This document shows, piece by piece, positions 1-4,495 of a stretch of 8,295 bases of DNA (the stretch's first letter is position 1; every line of letters starts with the position of its first letter). The position numbers were made by a program, and so were the translations under genes. Below the pieces are notes generated by a model. It was not told where the DNA came from. It did no database searches and worked only from the letters and a program-made list of their open reading frames with translations. Origin of the DNA: Nitriliruptoraceae bacterium (GTDB lineage: Bacteria; Actinomycetota; Nitriliruptoria; Nitriliruptorales; Nitriliruptoraceae); assembly GCA_007120565.1 (NCBI GenBank), contig SKNK01000085.1, forward strand, positions 1 through 8,295, read 5' to 3'.

Positions 1-341
1 GTCTGTGCGCCGTACAACCCGTCGTCGTAGCCTGCGTCGAAGCCCAGGCGGCTCAGGCGTCGCTGCAGATCGCGGACGTCGTCTCCGTGGAGCAGTGGAC
101 GGGTGACGTACAGCATCCGGTCACCGAGTCGGTAGGACGCGGCGACCAGTGATCGCCAGGTGTCCTCGCCGACGATGCCATCCGAGGTCAGCCCGCGATC
201 CTGTTGGAAGGCGCGCACGGCCGCTTCGGTGCCGGGACCGAAGACCCCGGCGTCATCATCGCAGGGCAGACCGAGGTCCGCGAGACGACGTTGTACGTCC
301 TCCACCGCGTGACCGACCTGGCCGATCCGGATCAGTTCCAC
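1..341 (-). CDS. cwlM: CwlM-type peptidoglycan-binding protein (amidase family), N-terminal part
   Basis: The 3' part lies beyond the left edge; 113 codons are visible. The protein begins VELIRIGQVG. It holds one complete peptidoglycan-binding type 1 repeat (about residues 9-70; VEDVQRRLADLGL, VFGPGTEAAVRAFQQDRGL, then DGIVGEDTW) and the start of a second (from about residue 84; VRDLQRRLSRLGF, YDDGLYG). Two such repeats ahead of an amidase_3 domain is the CwlM layout. In mycobacteria CwlM is a cytoplasmic regulator that, when phosphorylated by PknB, activates MurA; that role is known from the family and not visible here. The GTG start is the first start after the upstream stop (351-353), in the same frame and 9 bases away. 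A GAGG lies about 17 bases upstream, which is far, so translation may depend on coupling. The position downstream of trxA matches the trxC-cwlM order. The amidase domain itself is unseen, so an ordinary secreted amidase is not excluded, although no signal peptide precedes the repeats. Confidence 0.85.
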   Translation of the reverse strand, partial: MELIRIGQVGHAVEDVQRRLADLGLPCDDDAGVFGPGTEAAVRAFQQDRGLTSDGIVGEDTWRSLVAASYRLGDRMLYVTRPLLHGDDVRDLQRRLSRLGFDAGYDDGLYGAQ

Positions 342-350
342 ACGGCGAGC

Positions 351-1034
351 CTAGTGGTCGCCTCGCGGACGTTCGCCCGGCGAACCGGCCGAACGGGATG
401 GGCCATCGGGACCGTCGACGGTGCGCTCCCAGTGCCCGTTGGCGCGCCGGAATCCCATCTTCTCGAGGTAGCGGCGGTGCGCGTCGGTCTCCGCGAGACT
501 GGACACCCGCTCGATGCCGAGGTAGTGCAGGGTCCCGGAGTGGCCGAACAGCAGCTCGCCCGCGGTGAAGTCGCGGTGTTCGGCGATGACGTAGTCGAGG
601 TGCAACACGACATGGTCACCGTGGCGTTCGCCCACGACCACCCCAACCGGGACCGCATCGTGCAGGATCATCCAGACGAGGTGGTGGTGCTCGATCGCGG
701 TGAAGCTCGGTTGGAACCGGCGCATGTCATCGACGTGCTGGGTCACGAACCGGTGCAGGATCGGCGAGTCCGTTGGGACCGCGACCACCTCGAAGTAGCC
801 CTGGCGTGCGCGTGAGCGCAGCATGTTCGCGAGGTAGTAGACGTTGATGGCGATGATGGCGGCGTTCGCCACGATCACCGGCCAGGAGCCGATCAGCACG
901 CCGTAGACCGTGAACACCGTGGCGCCGACCAGGTTGATGATCCGCAGCCGCAGGACCGACGCCATGACCAGGCTCAGCACGATGAGCGCGCTCGCGAGGT
1001 ACCCGACGAGCTCTACGGGGCTGAAGGCGTCCAC
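351..1034 (-). CDS. Membrane protein: YgjV-like N-terminus fused to a GNAT-like domain
   Basis: 227 residues. The first 72 form about three membrane spans (about 8-26, 30-48, 50-71), with a pattern like the YgjV inner-membrane family (GYLASALIVLS, LRIINLVGATVFTVYG, ANAAIIAINVYYL). Residues about 78-205 look like a GNAT acyltransferase fold: a central PVGVVVGERHGDHVVLHLDYV strand pair and a terminal YLEKMGFRRANGHWERT, typical of the last GNAT strands. The usual acyl-CoA loop (Q/R-x-x-G-x-G/A) is not recognisable, since the equivalent stretch reads AEHRDFTAGELLFG. Activity is therefore uncertain. The tail (about 206-227) is Pro/Ser/Gly/Arg-rich. The reading frame is open back into trxA (to 1196), but the GTG at 1034 has AGGGAG six bases upstream and starts right before the hydrophobic part, so I chose it. 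The gene sits between trxA and cwlM, where mycobacteria have none. The CwlM start lies 9 bases after its stop, suggesting co-transcription. No function is assigned. Confidence 0.8.
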   Translation of the reverse strand: MDAFSPVELVGYLASALIVLSLVMASVLRLRIINLVGATVFTVYGVLIGSWPVIVANAAIIAINVYYLANMLRSRARQGYFEVVAVPTDSPILHRFVTQHVDDMRRFQPSFTAIEHHHLVWMILHDAVPVGVVVGERHGDHVVLHLDYVIAEHRDFTAGELLFGHSGTLHYLGIERVSSLAETDAHRRYLEKMGFRRANGHWERTVDGPDGPSRSAGSPGERPRGDH

Positions 1035-1040
1035 GGGGTG

Positions 1041-1046
1041 CTCCCT
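1041..1046 (-). promoter_or_regulatory. Ribosome binding site for the YgjV/GNAT-like gene
   Basis: AGGGAG on the minus strand, six bases before the GTG at 1034. It decides this start over the much longer open frame that runs back into trxA. Confidence 0.7.
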
Positions 1047-1071
1047 GCTGGTCGGCCGGCGGCAACAGCAT

Positions 1072-1100
1072 CGCCCCCCGAACGCGAGGTTCGGGGGGCG
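1072..1100 (-). terminator. Perfect 12-bp hairpin after trxA, terminator-like
   Basis: The arms at 1072-1083 and 1089-1100 are perfect reverse complements (CGCCCCCCGAAC / GTTCGGGGGGCG) around a 5-base loop, starting 16 bases after the trxA stop. There is no T-run on either side, so it is not a classical intrinsic terminator. GC-rich actinobacteria often use such U-less hairpins for termination or to protect mRNA 3' ends. It could partly insulate trxA from the downstream membrane-protein and cwlM genes. Confidence 0.65.
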
Positions 1101-1116
1101 GCGTTGACCGGGGTAT

Positions 1117-1440
1117 TCAGCCGGTGTAGTCGGCGAGGTCGGCGAGGAGGGCAGCCTTGCCCTTGGCGCCGACGATGCGCTTGTCGGCCTGACCACCCTT
1201 GAACACCAGCAGGGTCGGGATCGACATCACGCCGTACTCGCGTGCGGTGTTGGGGTTGTCGTCGACGTTGAGCTTGAGCACCTTCAGGGAGTCACCGTGC
1301 TCCGTTGCGATCTCATCGACGATCGGGCTGACCATCCGGCATGGTCCGCACCACTCGGCCCAGAAGTCGACGAGTACGGGCTTGTCGGACTCCAGGACCT
1401 CGGTGGCCCAGGCAGCGTCGGTGACGGGGGTGGCACCCAT
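1117..1440 (-). CDS. trxA: Thioredoxin
   Basis: 107 residues, the normal length for a classical thioredoxin. It is a cytoplasmic dithiol reductant that reduces protein disulfides and is itself recharged by thioredoxin reductase. The active site WCGPC is at residues 30-34 (redox cysteines 31 and 34), the buried Asp at 25 (VDFWAEWCGPC) and the cis-proline at 75 (SIPT). Glycines and hydrophobic strands follow the thioredoxin fold (VLKLNVDDNPNTAREYGV, TLLVFKGG). The ATG start has GAGGAG six bases upstream (1447-1452). It lies 114 bases downstream of trxB, with its own SigR/SigH-type promoter in the gap, so it can be induced separately. A hairpin follows its stop. It corresponds to trxC of M. tuberculosis by position. 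Confidence 0.97.
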   Translation of the reverse strand: MGATPVTDAAWATEVLESDKPVLVDFWAEWCGPCRMVSPIVDEIATEHGDSLKVLKLNVDDNPNTAREYGVMSIPTLLVFKGGQADKRIVGAKGKAALLADLADYTG

Positions 1441-1513
1441 GAGGGACTCCTCGTGTGGTTGGGGTGTGGTTGAGGTGGAGCGGGAAGTGTGAGCTTGGGT
1501 CCGCTGCTGCGGG

Positions 1514-1541
1514 CAACGGTGCGTCGGGTGGAGCTATTCCC
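1514..1541 (-). promoter_or_regulatory. SigR/SigH-type promoter upstream of trxA
   Basis: On the minus strand, GGGAAT (1541-1536) is followed by exactly 18 bases and then GTTG (1517-1514). This matches the published SigR/SigH class consensus (GGGAAT-N18-GTT), which controls thioredoxin genes in Streptomyces and Mycobacterium. The -35 element begins 13 bases after the trxB stop. Transcription should start near 1507-1510, leaving a leader of about 70 bases before the trxA ATG. The element is seen directly; its function is inferred. Confidence 0.8.
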
Positions 1542-1554
1542 GAGCGCCAGGGTG

Positions 1555-2514
1555 TCAGCCGATGCCTTCGGACGCGAGCCAGCGTTCGGCGTCGATCGCG
1601 GCCCGGCAGCCGGTCCCGGCGGCGGTGACCGCCTGCCGGTAGTTGTGGTCCATCACGTCGCCGCAGGCGAACACGCCAGGGACGTTGGTGTGGGTGGAAG
1701 GTTCGTCGACGATGAGGTAGCCCTCGTCGTCGGTGTCCAGCGTGCCATCGAACAGCCACGTGTTGGGGATGTGACCGATCGCGAGGAACAACCCGTCGGC
1801 CGGGAGGTCGCTTACCTCGCCGGTCTGGGTGTCCTTGAGGGTGAGCGAGGTGACGACGCCGTCTGCGCCGTTGACCTCGATCGGGATGGCGTTCCAGACG
1901 AACTCGATCTTGTCGTTGGCGAGCGCACGATCCTGCATGATCTGTGAGGCGCGAAGGGCATCACGACGGTGCACCACGGTGACCTTGGAGGCGAACTTGG
2001 TGAGGAACATCGCCTCCTCCATGGCGGAGTCACCCCCACCGACGACCACCACATGCTTATCCCGGAAGAAGAACCCGTCGCAGGTGGCGCACGCTGAGAC
2101 ACCGGCTCCCCACAGCTCGTCCTCACCTGGGATCTCGAGCCGTCGGGGCTTGGCGCCGGTGGCCACGATCAGGGCGTTGGTCTCGATCGTGGATCCCGAG
2201 GCGGTCTCCAGGGTGAACGGCCGCTGATCGAGGTTGGCCTTGACCACGTCCTCGGTCACGAACCGTGTGCCGAACCGTTCGGCCTGTGCGCGCATCTGCA
2301 GGATCAGTTCCGGTCCCATGATCCCGTCGGCGAACCCGGGGTAGTTCTCCACCTCGGTCGTGAGCGTGAGCTGTCCACCGGTCGGTCCACCCTCGACGAC
2401 CCCCTCGACGAGCAACGGCTCGAGGTTCGCGCGGGCGGCGTAGACCGCAGCGGTCAATCCGGCGGGGCCGGAGCCGATGATCACGACCTGCTGGGGGCTT
2501 TCCGTGGCAGTCAT
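1555..2514 (-). CDS. trxB: Thioredoxin reductase (NADPH)
   Basis: 319 residues, standard for the low-molecular-weight bacterial enzyme, a cytoplasmic FAD flavoprotein that passes electrons from NADPH to thioredoxin. Visible motifs: FAD-binding GSGPAG (14-19), GGQLTLTTEVENYPGF (47-61), the ATG motif of the FAD domain (118-120), redox-active CATC (142-145, within SACATCDGFF), the NADPH-binding GGGDSAMEE (159-167), HRRD for the NADPH phosphate (182-185) and C-terminal VFACGDVMDHNYRQAVTAAGTG for FAD. All key residues are present. GTG (2517) and ATG (2514) are adjacent in frame. GAGGA at 2519-2523 leaves four bases before the ATG but only one before the GTG, so I chose the ATG. It lies 102 bases after the anti-sigma stop, with its own SigR/SigH-type promoter between them, and its partner trxA follows. 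Confidence 0.97.
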   Translation of the reverse strand: MTATESPQQVVIIGSGPAGLTAAVYAARANLEPLLVEGVVEGGPTGGQLTLTTEVENYPGFADGIMGPELILQMRAQAERFGTRFVTEDVVKANLDQRPFTLETASGSTIETNALIVATGAKPRRLEIPGEDELWGAGVSACATCDGFFFRDKHVVVVGGGDSAMEEAMFLTKFASKVTVVHRRDALRASQIMQDRALANDKIEFVWNAIPIEVNGADGVVTSLTLKDTQTGEVSDLPADGLFLAIGHIPNTWLFDGTLDTDDEGYLIVDEPSTHTNVPGVFACGDVMDHNYRQAVTAAGTGCRAAIDAERWLASEGIG

Positions 2515-2518
2515 CACG

Positions 2519-2523
2519 TCCTC
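2519..2523 (-). promoter_or_regulatory. Ribosome binding site deciding the trxB start
   Basis: GAGGA on the minus strand, four bases before the ATG at 2514. The in-frame GTG at 2517 would sit one base from it, too close for normal initiation. Confidence 0.65.
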
Positions 2524-2586
2524 AGGGGAGTTCGGGTCCAGATGGGCGGCAGAGAGATGCGGCAGATGGCCGCTCGCACCTAGCGT

Positions 2587-2613
2587 AACCAGGGGTCGGC
2601 TCGAGGTATTCCC
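2587..2613 (-). promoter_or_regulatory. SigR/SigH-type promoter upstream of trxB
   Basis: On the minus strand, GGGAAT (2613-2608), exactly 18 bases, then GTT (2589-2587, continuing AC). This fits the disulfide-stress sigma factor consensus that drives trxBA in Streptomyces. The -35 begins three bases after the stop codon of the anti-sigma gene. Transcription should start near 2580, giving a leader of about 65 bases to trxB. Its spacer matches the trxA promoter spacer at 11 of 18 positions. Confidence 0.82.
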
Positions 2614-2616
2614 ACC

Positions 2617-3654
2617 TCAACGCTGCGCGAAGTAGCGCACCTCGCAGGTGTCGCGTGACAGGATCCACAGCTCCCGTCGGGAGAAGGTGTCGGTGCCAGG
2701 GTCCCTGGTCACCAGGCCGTAGGCCACGACGGGTTCGCCGTCACGGCTGGCGAGTTCGGCGTAGACCGGCACCGCAGCCGGACTGTCCTCCAGCAGGACG
2801 TTCAGGCAGCGGGTGACATCGGCCAGATCGTCGGCGCTCACGTCGCCGGTCACGTCCAGGCGGTGGTCGTCGAGTCGTCGCTCGGCATCGAGGTCGTCCG
2901 CGCTATCGGCATCGGGGGCGTCGCCTTCGTCGGACTCCTCGAAGGCCTCGTCCTCTGCCGTGGGTGGCAGGACACCGAAGACGTCGAGGTAGTCGGCGCG
3001 AACACGGTCGGCGTCCGCGGCGTCGAGCGAGGCCTCCGCCAGATCCAGCGGCGCATCCTCGTCGACGAGCATGGCGGCGGTGTCGTCGTCGAGTTCTCGA
3101 TCGGTCGAGATCACCTGAGGGCCGCTCGGCCCGACTGCCTCGGCAGGGATCTCAGCATCGTCGGCGAACTCGTCGACGTCGGACTCGGCCCCGAAGGTCT
3201 GCAGCGTCCCGTCGGCGGTCGGTTGATCGTCCTGGGACAGGATCTGGCTGAGGACGAGGCCTCCCCCTGCGACCAGCACCAGGGCCGCGGCGACGCCCGA
3301 GGCAGCGAGCACCCACCGCGGAGGCTCACGCCGGGCTCGCCGCGCAGCCAGTTCGTCAGGTGGGGGGTGCTCGGACGCTGGGGACTCGCCCGCCGCTAGG
3401 GCGGTCTCGCGCGTGGTCTCGTCGGAAGCGAAGATCGAGGCGAGCTCCTCCGAGAGTCGTGCATCGAGTCGTGCATCGAACCCTGCGGATGGCGCGGGGC
3501 TATCGAGGTGGCTCAGCGAGGCGTCGGCCCGTCGGATCGCCTCGAGTTGTGCGCGCAGCGCAGGGTCGCGGACGAGTTGCGCCTCGAGGGCGGCTTGCTC
3601 GTCCGCGTCCAGCTCACCAGCCAGGTAGTCGGCTAGTCGCTCGGCGTGCTCCAC
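2617..3654 (-). CDS. Membrane-spanning anti-sigma factor
   Basis: 345 residues. An N-terminal cytoplasmic domain (about 1-70; ERLADYLAGELDADEQAALEAQLVRDPALRAQLEAIRRADASL) has the helical pattern of actinobacterial anti-sigma factors. It lacks the zinc-binding H-x3-C-x2-C of the ZAS/RsrA group, so it is not an RsrA-type thiol sensor. One membrane span follows at about 114-138 after an Arg-rich stretch (ARRARREPPR). The outer part starts with a very acidic, probably disordered region (about 150-275). It ends in a small conserved-looking domain (about 280-345) containing the only two cysteines of the protein, 283 and 337, which could form a disulfide. It presumably binds the ECF sigma factor encoded upstream and releases it on an envelope signal; position matches Rv3912 next to sigM. 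The GTG start has GGGGAG six bases upstream (3661-3666). A 12-base tandem repeat (3455-3478) encodes DARLDARL. Confidence 0.82.
   Translation of the reverse strand: MEHAERLADYLAGELDADEQAALEAQLVRDPALRAQLEAIRRADASLSHLDSPAPSAGFDARLDARLSEELASIFASDETTRETALAAGESPASEHPPPDELAARRARREPPRWVLAASGVAAALVLVAGGGLVLSQILSQDDQPTADGTLQTFGAESDVDEFADDAEIPAEAVGPSGPQVISTDRELDDDTAAMLVDEDAPLDLAEASLDAADADRVRADYLDVFGVLPPTAEDEAFEESDEGDAPDADSADDLDAERRLDDHRLDVTGDVSADDLADVTRCLNVLLEDSPAAVPVYAELASRDGEPVVAYGLVTRDPGTDTFSRRELWILSRDTCEVRYFAQR
3455..3478. repeat. Perfect 12-bp tandem duplication inside the anti-sigma gene
   Basis: AGTCGTGCATCG occurs twice in direct succession (3455-3466, 3467-3478). It is a multiple of three and yields DARL-DARL near residues 60-67, at the end of the cytoplasmic sigma-binding domain. 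Confidence 0.9.
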
Positions 3655-3826
3655 GTGCAGCTCCCCGTTGGGGTCGTGAGGGGTCGGGTCAGGAACGGCC
3701 GTCTGCGGCCGCGTTGTCGGTGAGGTGCAGGTCGGTGCGGTCGGAAGGACTCCGCGGGACGTCTCCCCGGTGGGACGTCACCCACCACCTCGAGGTTGCC
3801 TCGGCCGAGGCGGTGACCGCGTCAGG
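3655..3826 (-). other. 172-base spacer between sigma and anti-sigma genes with three inverted repeats
   Basis: No coding region is supported here. It contains a 14-base perfect palindrome (3798-3811, GCCTCGGCCGAGGC), a 6-bp stem with a 6-base loop (3769-3786, GGTGGG/CCCACC) and a 6-bp stem with a 4-base loop (3696-3711, CGGCCG/CGGCCG). The first lies 15 bases after the sigma stop. No T-tract follows any of them. The anti-sigma ribosome binding site GGGGAG is at 3661-3666. These may limit read-through from sigma to anti-sigma or stabilise the mRNA. I see no convincing promoter on the minus strand. Confidence 0.5.
3798..3811 (-). repeat. 14-bp palindrome after the sigma gene
   Basis: GCCTCGGCCGAGGC reads identically on both strands. 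It could be an operator or a hairpin just after the sigma stop codon. There is no T-run, so a classical intrinsic terminator is unlikely. Confidence 0.5.
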
Positions 3827-4495
3827 TCACGGTGTGGGGGGCCCTCGGGGCCGGTTGCTGTCGACGGCGGCTGCGGATCGCGGAGCAGGATCGCTTCCGG
3901 CTCCCGGTACGCCGGTTGTGTCGTCGGCCAGCAGTTCACCCAACTGCACGCGGGCGCGGGAGACGCGGCTCTTGACCGTCCCGACAGCCAAGCCCGTGAG
4001 CTCCGCAGCCTCGGCGTAGGTGAGCCCGTCGACGGCGACCAGCAGCAGCAGCTGCCGCGAGCGTTCGTCGAGTTGATCGAGGGCGGCGCCGACGGTCGCG
4101 GCGGTGGCATGGCTCTCGATCGGGTCGCCCTCGTCCGGCTGATCGTGGATCTCGGCGATGTCGGCGACGGGCGTCGAGGGACGGCGTGCCTCGTACCGGA
4201 CCCGGTCGGTGCAGACGTTGCGGGCGACCCGGTACAGCCAGGTCGACAGCTTCGCTTCTCCGCGGAAGCTCGCGGCGTTACGTGCGAGCCGCACCAGTGT
4301 CTCCTGGACGGCGTCCTCGGCATCCTCGGCGTCGCCGAGAACCCGGACACAGACCGCGAAGAGACGGTGCCGGTAGCGGTGAACCAACGCACGGAACGCC
4401 GCTTCGCGGTCGGCACGAGCTACCTCGTCGTCGGCGAACCGGAAGACGAGGTCCTCGTCGCTGGCTCCGCTGCCGGAGCCCTCAGGACTGACCAC
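3827..4495 (-). CDS. sigM: ECF (group 4) RNA polymerase sigma factor, SigM-like by position
   Basis: 222 residues. Region 2 spans about 31-100 (FRALVHRYRHRLFAVCVRVLGDAEDAEDAVQETLVRLARNA, then WLYRVARNVCTDRVR) and region 4 about 136-189 (LDERSRQLLLLVAVDGLTYAEAAELTGLAVGTVKSRVSRAR). There is no region 3 and no region 1, as expected for an ECF factor. It directs RNA polymerase to stress promoters when freed from its anti-sigma factor. The last 33 residues are a Pro/Ala-rich tail beyond the usual end. The GTG start overlaps the kinase gene by 14 bases and has GAGGTG seven bases upstream (4503-4508), so kinase and sigma factor are translationally linked. The anti-sigma gene follows after an unusually long 172 bases. 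The symbol rests on position (before anti-sigma, trxB, trxA, cwlM), not on sequence identity. Its target promoters are not evident here. Confidence 0.92.
   Translation of the reverse strand: MVSPEGSGSGASDEDLVFRFADDEVARADREAAFRALVHRYRHRLFAVCVRVLGDAEDAEDAVQETLVRLARNAASFRGEAKLSTWLYRVARNVCTDRVRYEARRPSTPVADIAEIHDQPDEGDPIESHATAATVGAALDQLDERSRQLLLLVAVDGLTYAEAAELTGLAVGTVKSRVSRARVQLGELLADDTTGVPGAGSDPAPRSAAAVDSNRPRGPPTP

Noticed and set aside
446..475. GGAAT on the plus strand as a possible SigR-type -35
   Set aside because: No GTT follows at 18-19 bases, and it is inside a minus-strand coding region with no plus-strand gene downstream.
204..815. 203-codon open frame on the plus strand
   Set aside because: It is antisense to cwlM and the YgjV/GNAT-like gene, both supported by domain patterns and starts.
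1035..1196. N-terminal extension of the YgjV/GNAT-like gene into trxA
   Set aside because: It would overlap the trxA end and cross the hairpin, and the extension is low-complexity Pro/Arg/Ser. The GTG at 1034 has a well-placed AGGGAG.
2515..2517. GTG as the trxB start
   Set aside because: It is one base from the Shine-Dalgarno-like GAGGA, while the adjacent ATG has a workable spacing.
3692..3716. GGAAC followed by GTTG on the plus strand as an ECF promoter
   Set aside because: It points away from the anti-sigma gene and there is no supported plus-strand gene to drive. It overlaps the CGGCCG inverted repeat.
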